Shown piece by piece: positions 14,244 through 20,531 of a stretch of DNA of 22,887 bases. The stretch spans positions 1 to 22,887 of IMG/VR virus record IMGVR_UViG_3300024999_000418; one strand, 5' to 3'. The translations under genes and the position numbers were made by a program. Numbering within the stretch: the first letter of the stretch is position 1; each line of letters begins with the position of its first letter. The notes beneath the pieces were generated by a model that did not search any database, had not been told where the DNA came from, and saw nothing but the letters and a program-made list of their open reading frames with translations. The DNA is from a virus.

Positions 14244-14471
14244 ATGGTAAGAAAACAACGTGAAGATTTTGGTAATGAATATGCATATGAAATGTACTTA
14301 GATAAAATTATCAAAGATCTTGTTGAAGCTTTAAAACCCTTTGCAGAAAAGCCATCAATTAGCCATGATCGTTTTCATTGTCATTTTGACATTACTACAA
14401 AAGAAAAATGTGGTAGATGTTCCAGGGCATTTGCAGCTTATTATGCAATTAAACAAGTTAATGAGGACTAG
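14244..14471 (+). CDS. Small protein with a CxxC site
   Basis: 75 aa, MVRKQREDFGNEYAYEMYLD with an N-terminal amphipathic helix (IIKDLVEALKPFAEK), then RFHCHFDITTKEKCGRCSRA. A His/Cys pair plus CGRC could coordinate a metal. GGAGAGGA upstream. It lies 3 bp after the previous gene and 3 bp before the helicase. Unrecognised. Confidence 0.7.
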   Translation: MVRKQREDFGNEYAYEMYLDKIIKDLVEALKPFAEKPSISHDRFHCHFDITTKEKCGRCSRAFAAYYAIKQVNED

Positions 14472-14474
14472 CTC

Positions 14475-15716
14475 ATGGTAATGAAATACAAAGGTAAAAC
14501 TCTTACCACTGAACAAGAAGCTCATGTTAACACCATTCTTGACGGAAACAATTATGCGATCCAGGCACCTCCTGGAAGTGGCAAAACCTTCTTGTTGCTT
14601 GCAATGGCGCGTAAAATGTCAGGATACGGCTTGTCAATCTCATTTAACAAACTTCTCGCTCAAGAGGCATCCACCAAGTTTTCCAGCAACATAATGTGCA
14701 AGACTGGCCATGCGTTAGCCTACGGAGCATTCGGCTACAAATACAAGAAGAAGCTCAGCAAATTGACAGGCAAACAACTGGCTGATAATTTCGATATCGG
14801 CGAGTGGCAACTATACAATAGTCCAGCCAACAAAGGATACTTGATTCTCAATACGATTCGCAAATACTGCTACTCTAGTGACGAAGTTATTCAGTACAAA
14901 CATTTGCCAAGATTAACAATTCTTCAGGATGCTGACCTGGATATTATGCGTGAAAACATTGCCCATATGGCAAATACCATAATCACTGGTTACTATCCAT
15001 ATCAGTTTGAGTACGTACCATTTCATGGCAACGACGATGTTACCTCATCTATTCATTATGAGCCCTTACCAGCTGTAGATGCAATCCTATGCCGGACAAA
15101 CAAAGGCATTATTGCAGAAACCATAGAAGCGCTTGGCAAAAATCTATCAGTCCACATCCTTGGTGGAACACAACAACTTACATATCTTATCAATTCTATA
15201 ATTCAGCTAAAATTGCAGGGATACTCAAATCATCCAGACTTATTCCTTTTTAAGAACTTTATCGATCTTGTTGAATATTCCAATTCTCCAATGGGAGGAG
15301 ATATTAAACCCATCCTAAAGTTAATCGAACTCTATGGCCGAGAAAGATTGCTAAGTATACTTGAATCAACTGTAGAAGATCCAAACGAAGCTGACGTGAC
15401 CATAACTACTGCACATAAAGCAAAGGGTCTGGAATGGTCTAGAGTGAGGCTGGCCAATGATTTTAAAGTTCCGTCCGATCAAGGGAATCCCACAACTGAA
15501 GAAACCAACATATTGTATGTAGCAGCCAGTCGAGCACTTCACCAACTCGATGTAAGCAAATGTGAAGCTTGCTGGCCTTACACTTTTGACAAAGCTCGAA
15601 AGGTTGCCTATGAACAATGGCAAGTAGATCAAATGACTGAACGAGACACTAATACTATGTTTAAAGAAGTTGTTAGTAAACATATCAATGAACTTGAAAA
15701 TGATGTTAAATTTTAA
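14475..15716 (+). CDS. UvrD/FBH1-like SF1 helicase lacking visible motif II
   Basis: 413 aa. Seen: a Q-motif-like TTEQEAHV (11-18), Walker A APPGSGKT (31-38), motif V-type TITTAHKAKGLEW (309-321) and motif VI-type NILYVAASRAL (345-355), all strongly SF1A (UvrD/Rep/FBH1). Not seen: a Walker B DExQD, or the following GDxxQxIYxFRGA and FR motifs. Where they should be, residues about 150-200 pass from the LPRLTILQDADL region directly to RENIAHMANTIITG and AILCRTNKG, as if about 100 residues were missing in frame. GAGGA upstream supports the start. It would be a replication/recombination helicase; without motif II its ATPase may be impaired or need a partner. Confidence 0.8.
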   Translation: MVMKYKGKTLTTEQEAHVNTILDGNNYAIQAPPGSGKTFLLLAMARKMSGYGLSISFNKLLAQEASTKFSSNIMCKTGHALAYGAFGYKYKKKLSKLTGKQLADNFDIGEWQLYNSPANKGYLILNTIRKYCYSSDEVIQYKHLPRLTILQDADLDIMRENIAHMANTIITGYYPYQFEYVPFHGNDDVTSSIHYEPLPAVDAILCRTNKGIIAETIEALGKNLSVHILGGTQQLTYLINSIIQLKLQGYSNHPDLFLFKNFIDLVEYSNSPMGGDIKPILKLIELYGRERLLSILESTVEDPNEADVTITTAHKAKGLEWSRVRLANDFKVPSDQGNPTTEETNILYVAASRALHQLDVSKCEACWPYTFDKARKVAYEQWQVDQMTERDTNTMFKEVVSKHINELENDVKF

Positions 15717-15727
15717 AGAGGTTTCAT

Positions 15728-15991
15728 ATGTTAATTAATTTTAATTTAAACGACTATGTTTTTATTAAACTAACTAAAATTGGAAAAGAAGAGCATAAAC
15801 GTCAACATGATGAGCTAAATAAATCTTTGAAAAAACCACGTTCATATAATCCACCAAAAGAAGATGTTGATGGCTGGAGTAAATGGCAATTACATACTTT
15901 ATTTAATTATTTTGGTCATATGATTTATTTAGGATGTGATCCACCTTTTGAAACTACCATAAAACTTGAATTTAATGAGGTTAAATTATGA
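15728..15991 (+). CDS. Conserved-looking phage protein (GWSKWQL motif)
   Basis: 87 aa from MLINFNLNDYVFIKLTKIGK, AGAGG upstream. The pattern DYVFIKLT..GKEEHKRQHDEL, then DGWSKWQLHTLFNYFGHMIY and PPFETTIKLEF, resembles an uncharacterised protein common in phages of proteobacteria. Tryptophans and a helix-strand layout suggest a compact fold. The role is unknown. It overlaps the next gene by ATGA. Confidence 0.75.
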   Translation: MLINFNLNDYVFIKLTKIGKEEHKRQHDELNKSLKKPRSYNPPKEDVDGWSKWQLHTLFNYFGHMIYLGCDPPFETTIKLEFNEVKL

Positions 15992-16155
15992 ACAAACGTC
16001 AACTCAAGAAAATAATCACCCTATATCGAGAAGGCTTATCTTGTGAAATCTGCATAGCTGTTATTGCGGATCTAATGCGAGGGAAAACGCCATTAGAAAT
16101 TGGAAATGCAATTCATACTTTCTACGAATTGATATTTGATCTTAAGGAGAAATAA
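15988..16155 (+). CDS. Small helical protein, unknown
   Basis: 55 aa, MNKRQLKKIITLYREGLSCE then ICIAVIADLMRGKTPLEIGN. Basic N-terminus with a possible HTH-like helix pair. GAGG sits upstream and the start overlaps the previous stop (ATGA), so translation is coupled. Its last codons carry the AAGGAG of the next gene. No family is recognised. Confidence 0.65.
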   Translation: MNKRQLKKIITLYREGLSCEICIAVIADLMRGKTPLEIGNAIHTFYELIFDLKEK

Positions 16156-16156
16156 C

Positions 16157-16396
16157 ATGCCAGTATTAACTAAAAAAATTCATAAAGAAATGCTGATTGA
16201 ATTAACTAATCGTTATGAAAACCTTAAAGAAAAATTCAGCTCAAGGGCATTAATTTCTGCTAGAGAAGGCGTAAAAGGGCATGGTTCTTGGATAGCTCCA
16301 GATAATCATTGTGCAACTCTTGGATCTTCTCTAGAGCTCTCAATAGCTGTGGAGGATTTTAAGACAATCTTAGCTGAGATTAAGAAACTTAAGTAA
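16157..16396 (+). CDS. Small protein, unknown
   Basis: 79 aa from MPVLTKKIHKEMLIELTNRY, AAGGAG 9 nt upstream. The N-terminal helix is rich in Lys/Glu. A Gly/Ser loop (GVKGHGSWIAPDNHCATLGS) and a second helix (SIAVEDFKTILAEIKKL) follow. A longer frame from 16136 overlaps the upstream gene and is not needed. It may be a small helical hairpin; function is unknown. Confidence 0.7.
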   Translation: MPVLTKKIHKEMLIELTNRYENLKEKFSSRALISAREGVKGHGSWIAPDNHCATLGSSLELSIAVEDFKTILAEIKKLK

Positions 16397-16578
16397 TGGA
16401 GCCAATTGTGATCAAACGCAAATTCTTGCCAGAACTCCTCGGAATGAACCTTTACCAGACTGGTCGCAACGAATCTTTTTATGCCTGGAATCATAAACAT
16501 GCCATCAACAAGAGGCCAAAAGAATTGATTTATTTTGTTACAGATGTTGGGAGAAGAATATTAATTATTAACAAATAA
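16396..16578 (+). CDS. Small basic protein, start uncertain
   Basis: 60 aa if started at ATG 16396, which overlaps the previous stop (TAATG). An in-frame GTG at 16408 has GGAG just 6 nt upstream, a better ribosome site, and would give 56 aa. The protein is basic and aromatic (KRKFLPELLGMNLYQTGRNE, ending VTDVGRRILIINK). It resembles a small beta-rich domain. No family is recognised. Confidence 0.6.
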   Translation: MEPIVIKRKFLPELLGMNLYQTGRNESFYAWNHKHAINKRPKELIYFVTDVGRRILIINK

Positions 16579-16594
16579 CCTAGAGAAATAAACT

Positions 16595-16852
16595 ATGGAT
16601 AAAATAATAGCATTTATTGTTGGTATAACTCTTGGAACTGGTGGAATGTTCTTTGCTGTTAAAAGTGATTTAACAGATAGTGATAAAATAATAGCTAACC
16701 TGGAGAAGAAAGCAAACCTCGTGCCTGTCGTAACTGTTGACGCTCTAGGCATTTGTAAAGTAACCCAAGGAGGCAAAACATACATGTTAATTGATGTTAC
16801 TAATGAAACGAAAGCACTAGATGGAGTTAAACAAAAAGTTGAGAAGGAATAA
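16595..16852 (+). CDS. Membrane-anchored small protein
   Basis: 85 aa. Residues 4-22 (IIAFIVGITLGTGGMFFAV) form an N-terminal membrane anchor or uncleaved signal. A charged linker (DLTDSDKIIANLEKKANLVP) and a beta-rich C-terminal part (VVTVDALGICKVTQGGKTYM) follow. The body is probably periplasmic, from the N-in anchor pattern. Phage Rz-like spanins also start this way, but there is no coiled coil, lipoprotein partner or lysis context here. The ribosome site is weak. Confidence 0.65.
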   Translation: MDKIIAFIVGITLGTGGMFFAVKSDLTDSDKIIANLEKKANLVPVVTVDALGICKVTQGGKTYMLIDVTNETKALDGVKQKVEKE

Positions 16853-16864
16853 AAGGAGAATGTT

Positions 16865-17071
16865 ATGAGAGATATAATATTTTACGAATACAAATGGGAT
16901 ACTATGAAAAGATGTAATGTAAAAGTTGAGGTAGGTAAAGCAAAATTTCATCAGTTTGGAGTGAATTATGAAGAATTTGAAAATGGTCCTGGGAATTTCT
17001 CAACTGCAATAATTGAAAAGGAAGACGGGAGTGTTGATAATATTCCTGTAGAATTGATTAAGTTTATTTAG
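16865..17071 (+). CDS. Small protein, unknown
   Basis: 68 aa, MRDIIFYEYKWDTMKRCNVK, beta-rich and acidic at the C-terminus (IIEKEDGSVDNIPVELIKFI). AAAAGGAG upstream. The strand-turn-strand pattern with GDGSVDN suggests a small beta sheet. Unrecognised. Confidence 0.7.
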   Translation: MRDIIFYEYKWDTMKRCNVKVEVGKAKFHQFGVNYEEFENGPGNFSTAIIEKEDGSVDNIPVELIKFI

Positions 17072-17099
17072 ATCATTTAATAAATCAAGAGGAGAAATA

Positions 17100-17210
17100 A
17101 TGTGCAAAAGATTACTCGAATATTTAATGCTTTTCTTACTCGCTTGTGTAACATTCAGTCTTTTTTTACGCGAAAAAGTAAAAGCTCTTATGATCAGGAT
17201 AGAAAAATAA
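17100..17210 (+). CDS. 36-aa membrane micro-protein
   Basis: MCKRLLEYLMLFLLACVTFS then LFLREKVKALMIRIEK: one hydrophobic span with a basic C-terminus, and AGAGGAG directly upstream. It fits the gap between two genes. It could be a small membrane effector; function is unknown. Confidence 0.55.
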   Translation: MCKRLLEYLMLFLLACVTFSLFLREKVKALMIRIEK

Positions 17211-17244
17211 TGCGAATAGCTAGACTACATATTCGGAGGGTAAA

Positions 17245-17403
17245 ATGAAGACACTAAAAAATGCTTTGTTATTCTTAGCCTCTTTTACAGCTATCGGCTT
17301 ATTTGTCCTTCTCATTGATAAATTATATCCCACACCTCCGATTGATCAAGCAGCTTTGCAACCTTTTACAAGTAAAAACCTTATCTCAGAAATAAGCAAA
17401 TAA
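17245..17403 (+). CDS. 52-aa membrane mini-protein
   Basis: MKTLKNALLFLASFTAIGLF then VLLIDKLYPTPPIDQAALQP. Basic start, one membrane span (about 7-24), then a polar Pro-rich outside segment, consistent with an N-in anchor or signal peptide. GGAGGG upstream. It is the second of two adjacent membrane mini-proteins. Unrecognised. Confidence 0.6.
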   Translation: MKTLKNALLFLASFTAIGLFVLLIDKLYPTPPIDQAALQPFTSKNLISEISK

Positions 17404-17405
17404 CT

Positions 17406-17594
17406 ATGAATATACCTATCGAAGCTATACGCGCAGCCAGAGATGCTCTTGAACTACAGTATATAATAGCTTCAAGTAAAGAAAGTCTAAAAAGTTGGGG
17501 ATTACCCTATAGAAAGATACAAGAAAAGATTAATAAGACAAACAAGCGATATATTACTGAACTGGACAATTGGCTAAAGGAGGTGGAGAAATGA
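17406..17594 (+). CDS. Small helical protein, unknown
   Basis: 62 aa, MNIPIEAIRAARDALELQYI, all-helical and charged (KIQEKINKTNKRYITELDNW). It starts 2 bp after the previous stop without its own ribosome site, so probably coupled. Its stop overlaps the next start (ATGA). Function is unknown. Confidence 0.65.
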   Translation: MNIPIEAIRAARDALELQYIIASSKESLKSWGLPYRKIQEKINKTNKRYITELDNWLKEVEK

Positions 17595-17806
17595 ATGTCT
17601 ATTTACTTTATCGTCTTGAATCTGTTGGTTATGATGAATATGAAGCCAAAGTAATTGTTGCCAGGACTGATTATGAGGCTCGATCATTGGCGAATGTTAA
17701 AACTGCTGATGAAGGACCAATCTGGAACGATCCTACCAAAGTTGCTTGTGCAAACTTGGATTTGCATGTTGCTCGAGTTGTACTTGAAGCATTTAAGGCA
17801 GGATGA
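17591..17806 (+). CDS. Conserved-looking small phage protein (YDEY motif)
   Basis: 71 aa from MNVYLLYRLESVGYDEYEAK, with the strong AAAGGAGGTGG just upstream inside the previous gene. The pattern 'VYLL.R...VGYDEYEA.VIVA...EARSLA' with a C-terminal 'VVLEAFKAG' resembles an uncharacterised phage protein family that I recall but cannot name. Probably a small alpha/beta fold. It is the last gene before the 17835 promoter. Confidence 0.75.
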   Translation: MNVYLLYRLESVGYDEYEAKVIVARTDYEARSLANVKTADEGPIWNDPTKVACANLDLHVARVVLEAFKAG

Positions 17807-17834
17807 AAAAGGCACAAAAAGGTGAATTTTTTTG

Positions 17835-17863
17835 TTGACAGGACGCCGATCTTCGGTTAAAGT
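17835..17863 (+). promoter_or_regulatory. Near-consensus promoter, TTGACA-N17-TAAAGT, with overlapping dyad
   Basis: TTGACA (17835-17840) and TAAAGT (17858-17863) at 17-bp spacing, preceded by a T7 run. CGGTT (17854-17858) and AACCG (17865-17869) form an inverted repeat around the -10, a possible operator. The leader to 17973 contains further short stems (CGGGA/TCCCG and TGGGC/GCCCA). Confidence 0.75.
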
Positions 17864-17973
17864 GAACCGTAACAATTCGGGATTTTCCCGGACAAACCGG
17901 AGGCGGAATTTCCGGGTACTACTCGCTGGGCATATCGCCCATTCTACAAACCCCCTAATTAGGAGATTCAAAA

Positions 17974-18336
17974 ATGAGCATGATCAAAGTAGTTAGCAAC
18001 CAGGCATCTCGTGAAATCACCGTAACTGAGCCGGCAGTCCTTAACCTCGGAACGATTGAGGAAATGGTACAGGCTCTCGGTGAGGATCTTACCGTGAACA
18101 TGATTAAGAACCAGCTGAAGGTCAGTTTCCGCGCAGTTATTCGTCGTAAGCTGGAAGAGAAAGACGACAATAACGAGTTCAGCAATACTGACGAAGCTAT
18201 CACAGCTGAGGACTTCAGCGACTGGAAACCGACTCTTCGCATTACCAAGACTCCTGAGGAGAAAGCTCTGGAAGCTCTTGGCAATCTGCCTCCGGAAATC
18301 AGGGATGCAGTCTTGGCCCAGTTCAACAATCGGTAA
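17974..18336 (+). CDS. Protein with C-terminus like the first early protein; unknown function
   Basis: 120 aa. ATG 17974 has AGGAG 8 nt upstream. An N-terminal strand region (IKVVSNQASREITVTEPAVL) is followed by a helical Lys/Arg-rich middle (MIKNQLKVSFRAVIRRKLEE), an acidic loop, DFSDWKPTLRI, and a C-terminal helix EEKALEALGNLPPEIRDAVL. The Trp linker plus 'EKALEAL..L.PE' helix parallels the 7359 protein (EQKAIEAMSKLTPEQ), so the two may be diverged paralogues. It has its own strong promoter and leader, better codon quality and higher GC than neighbours, suggesting high expression. Possibly DNA-binding; not identified. Confidence 0.78.
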   Translation: MSMIKVVSNQASREITVTEPAVLNLGTIEEMVQALGEDLTVNMIKNQLKVSFRAVIRRKLEEKDDNNEFSNTDEAITAEDFSDWKPTLRITKTPEEKALEALGNLPPEIRDAVLAQFNNR

Positions 18337-18380
18337 ATTAATTACATTATATCCTGCCCTGGAGTTTAATGTAATTAATT
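18336..18380. other. 14-bp AT-rich inverted repeat after the 17974 gene
   Basis: AATTAATTACATTA (18336-18349) pairs perfectly with TAATGTAATTAATT (18367-18380) around a 17-nt loop. It begins at the stop codon and ends just before the tRNA-like element. It may terminate or process the mRNA, separating it from the RNA downstream. There is no long T-tract. Confidence 0.6.
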
Positions 18381-18381
18381 A

Positions 18382-18472
18382 TTTGGTGAGTGACGGAATA
18401 GGTAGACGTTAGAGAAATCTGACCTAGATACAACCCTCGCCGTTGTAAGGTGCAAATCCTTACATCACCAAA
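18382..18472 (+). tRNA. tRNA-Leu-like element, possibly a pseudo-tRNA
   Basis: Acceptor-like stem TTTGGTGA (18382-18389) with TCACCAAA (18465-18472). Leu-type D arm ACG...GGTAGA...CGT (18393-18409). Long variable stem ACAAC/GTTGT with a 7-nt loop (18430-18446). T arm TAAGG/CCTTA with loop TGCAAAT, close to the usual TTCRANY except for G in place of the second T. The stretch between the D and variable arms (18411-18429) does not form a 5-bp stem with a 7-nt loop, so no anticodon can be assigned, and the acceptor base is mismatched near the core. No CCA is encoded. It is either a degenerate tRNA or a tRNA-shaped RNA with another role. Confidence 0.5.
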
Positions 18473-18488
18473 GTATTTAACTCTTACT

Positions 18489-18574
18489 GCCGGAAACGCA
18501 TTGGATAGCAAGTCCATGCGCACCATTCGACCTGAATTGACAGGTATCGCCAGCATGACGATGTTGGAATCGGC
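18489..18574 (+). ncRNA. Candidate structured RNA, four-way junction
   Basis: No credible frame crosses this segment. Closing stem GCCGG (18489-18493) with TCGGC (18570-18574) encloses three hairpins: CGCA-T-TGGA/TCCATGCG with a 7-nt loop (18497-18520), ACCTG/CAGGT with a 6-nt loop (18530-18545), and CCAGCAT/ATGTTGG with loop GACG (18550-18567). The overall shape is cloverleaf-like and tRNA-sized (86 nt), lying 16 nt after the tRNA-like element. It is co-transcribed from the 17835 promoter unless processed. Folding is by eye. Confidence 0.45.
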
Positions 18575-18605
18575 TTCTTAGTATTAGTTTTATAGAGAGA
18601 TACTT

Positions 18606-18767
18606 ATGCAAATAGGAAAAACTGAAAAGATTAATGTTTTACGAGCAGAATCAAATTTTGACAAAGCGTGTAATTCAGCATACTGGATGGAAATAAATAG
18701 ATTTAGAATTAATGAAGATGATCATCTTTACACATTTTATGCAAAGGCTTTAAAGACCATCGAATAA
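18606..18767 (+). CDS. Small protein, unknown
   Basis: 53 aa, MQIGKTEKINVLRAESNFDK then ACNSAYWMEINRFRINEDDH. Amphipathic, with a C-terminal helix (LYTFYAKALKTIE). The ribosome site AGAGAGA is modest. It is the first gene after the structured-RNA region. Unrecognised. Confidence 0.6.
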   Translation: MQIGKTEKINVLRAESNFDKACNSAYWMEINRFRINEDDHLYTFYAKALKTIE

Positions 18768-18802
18768 AGAATTCAATTAAATTCAACGAGAGGATTTCTC
18801 AA

Positions 18803-18997
18803 ATGAATAAGCTAAAAGAAATTGGTGGTTTATGCCCCACACTTTTTAATTTAATAGAAATATGGAAAAGTAATTCTACAAGAGCTAGTGGAAGATTTAA
18901 TTTTATTTTCTTTTGGATGTATCCAATTATAGCAATAGTTTTATTACCAGTTACTTTAATGGCTTTAATTGAATGGATTTTCTCTAAAGATTGTTAA
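18803..18997 (+). CDS. Small membrane protein
   Basis: 64 aa with GAGAGGA upstream. A polar N-terminus of about 30 residues is followed by a long hydrophobic span (FNFIFFWMYPIIAIVLLPVT, continuing to about residue 58) and a short charged end. One long or two short membrane passes are possible. Very AT-rich. It overlaps nothing. Role unknown. Confidence 0.65.
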   Translation: MNKLKEIGGLCPTLFNLIEIWKSNSTRASGRFNFIFFWMYPIIAIVLLPVTLMALIEWIFSKDC

Positions 18998-19028
18998 AAG
19001 AGTTTTAACTTATCTTAAAGGTGTTCAA

Positions 19029-19214
19029 ATGAATGAAAAACTAAAAGAACTAATAATTTTTATAGCTAAAAATTCAGAGCAAGAATCATTATTTTTAAAT
19101 CCTACTCCTACTTGGAACATTAATTCTCATTTATTGTTAGGAGAGCTTCAGAGATTATATAATTTAGATGTAGATGAAATTGATTCTATATTGATAGAAA
19201 ATCAATCTGAATAA
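19029..19214 (+). CDS. Small acidic helical protein
   Basis: 61 aa from ATG 19029 (MNEKLKELIIFIAKNSEQES), AAAGGTG upstream. The longer frame from 18969 overlaps the membrane-protein gene. A helix-loop-helix outline ends LDVDEIDSILIENQSE. Probably a small soluble adaptor; no family is recognised. Confidence 0.65.
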   Translation: MNEKLKELIIFIAKNSEQESLFLNPTPTWNINSHLLLGELQRLYNLDVDEIDSILIENQSE

Positions 19215-19247
19215 ATTTTAAATCTCTTAAAAGTAGGGCGGTGTTCA

Positions 19248-20219
19248 ATGAATTTTTACGAAAAAATAGACTACAGTGCATTATCTACATATCTTACGTG
19301 TCCACGTAGGTTCCTTTTCCAATATGTAATGAACCTCAAACCTGCCGGACAATCCATCCACCTTGTATTTGGCTCATGTTGGCATTATGGCCTTGAAGCC
19401 ACGTATAACATTCTAATTAAGGATTCTTCACCATCTGTACTTGATGCAACTGAAACCTCCATCAAAGCATTCCATAAGCTCTGGAAACTTGATGGCGAAC
19501 CATTTTGGAAGAACGAAGATGCAATCTTTCCCAAATCTCCCGGACATGCAGCCAATATGTACAAAGGCTATTGGGATCGCTTTCTTGTAAGTGATGTAAA
19601 AAATCGTTCAATCTTGGCTGTTGAAGCACCATTTTCTATCGACTTATCTACTAACGGATCGAAGCTGCCAAATTATATTGGTCGCATTGACCTAATCTTT
19701 TCCAGCGGTGAAAACGGAATTGATATTCTCGACCACAAAACAGCTAAAGCTATCTACTCTACAACACCCCAAACTTTTGAAATGTCATTCCAGTCAGACG
19801 GTTATCTAACCGCTGGCAGAATTTTTTATGATAAAATCCCAACCATTACTTATCGAGTCGCTCTTTGTCAGAAAAGTAAGATTGACTTCATCCCAATTAC
19901 GATCAACAAACGATCCGCTGCAATTGAACACTTCTTGTCTGATCTTTGTCATTATGCCAATGAGATTCAGCACAACTTAAACCTACTTGAAGAAGATAAA
20001 GTTAACTGCCGGGAACGCTCGGATGTATTGCAATCATTCCACAGGAATCCAGGCTACGCATGTACGACCTTTAGCTCAGTTTGTCCTTATTATGATCTTT
20101 GCAGACTCCGTAATAATCCGTTGCACTGGATGGAAAAAGCACCTCAAGGTTTTATTCATTCTGAATGGGACCCGGAACTGCATGAGGCAAAGACTAAGCA
20201 GAGGTTGAGTGAGGTATAA
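19248..20219 (+). CDS. RecB/Cas4-like PD-(D/E)XK nuclease with probable Fe-S cluster
   Basis: 323 aa. YLTCPRRFLFQY (15-26), FGSCWHYGLE (41-50, His46), GRIDLIF (Asp148) and IDILDHKTAK (Asp162, Lys164) with FQSDGY (Gln182, Tyr186) match the RecB-type PD-(D/E)XK nuclease of Cas4, AddB and phage exonucleases. Cys18 with C-terminal Cys272, Cys279 and Cys285 has the four-Cys spacing of the Cas4/AddB iron-sulfur cluster. Such enzymes degrade or process DNA ends. The nearby Sak4-like ATPase and ssDNA-binding protein make a recombination role most likely. It need not be a CRISPR gene: no cas1/cas2 or array is present. Confidence 0.88.
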   Translation: MNFYEKIDYSALSTYLTCPRRFLFQYVMNLKPAGQSIHLVFGSCWHYGLEATYNILIKDSSPSVLDATETSIKAFHKLWKLDGEPFWKNEDAIFPKSPGHAANMYKGYWDRFLVSDVKNRSILAVEAPFSIDLSTNGSKLPNYIGRIDLIFSSGENGIDILDHKTAKAIYSTTPQTFEMSFQSDGYLTAGRIFYDKIPTITYRVALCQKSKIDFIPITINKRSAAIEHFLSDLCHYANEIQHNLNLLEEDKVNCRERSDVLQSFHRNPGYACTTFSSVCPYYDLCRLRNNPLHWMEKAPQGFIHSEWDPELHEAKTKQRLSEV

Positions 20220-20221
20220 TC

Positions 20222-20500
20222 ATGAGCTATTATTCAGATGATCCTGCAATGGTAAGAGTTGATTTCTGGAAACCTTCAGGTAAGTGGTACACTACTGAAT
20301 CAGTAAAATGGACTGGAAAGTATCGAAAGAAAAATAATGATGATGGATGGGACATTCATGAACAACTTGCAAAATCCCTTAGAGATCATTTTAAAGATAC
20401 TCCAGATAGATTATCTGATATGGATGCAACTTGTCTGGAGCCATATCACGAATATTCACATCCCATTCAACTTAAGGCTGGTAGTTGGAATAAAGAGTAG
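20222..20500 (+). CDS. Conserved-looking phage protein (FWKPSGKWYTTE motif)
   Basis: 92 aa. The segment MVRVDFWKPSGKWYTTESVK and a C-terminal TCLEPYHEYSHPIQLK resemble an uncharacterised phage protein often encoded near recombination genes, as I recall. Trp/Tyr-rich with likely beta structure. GAGG upstream; it starts 2 bp after the nuclease stop. No activity can be inferred. Confidence 0.75.
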   Translation: MSYYSDDPAMVRVDFWKPSGKWYTTESVKWTGKYRKKNNDDGWDIHEQLAKSLRDHFKDTPDRLSDMDATCLEPYHEYSHPIQLKAGSWNKE

Positions 20501-20531
20501 TTAAGATTACTATCATTTAAAGGAGTTTTAA

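Noticed and set aside
17810-17834. Intrinsic terminator before the 17835 promoter (A-run and T7 run)
   Set aside because: The only stem is a weak A5/T5 pairing with no GC, so a functional hairpin is doubtful.
17955-18329. Minus-strand 124-aa frame opposite the 17974 gene
   Set aside because: Shadow of the plus-strand gene; no ribosome site and Ser/Arg-rich composition.
19248-20219. Calling the nuclease a CRISPR Cas4
   Set aside because: Sequence motifs are shared with AddB/RecB and phage exonucleases; the Sak4/DUF669 context favours recombination.
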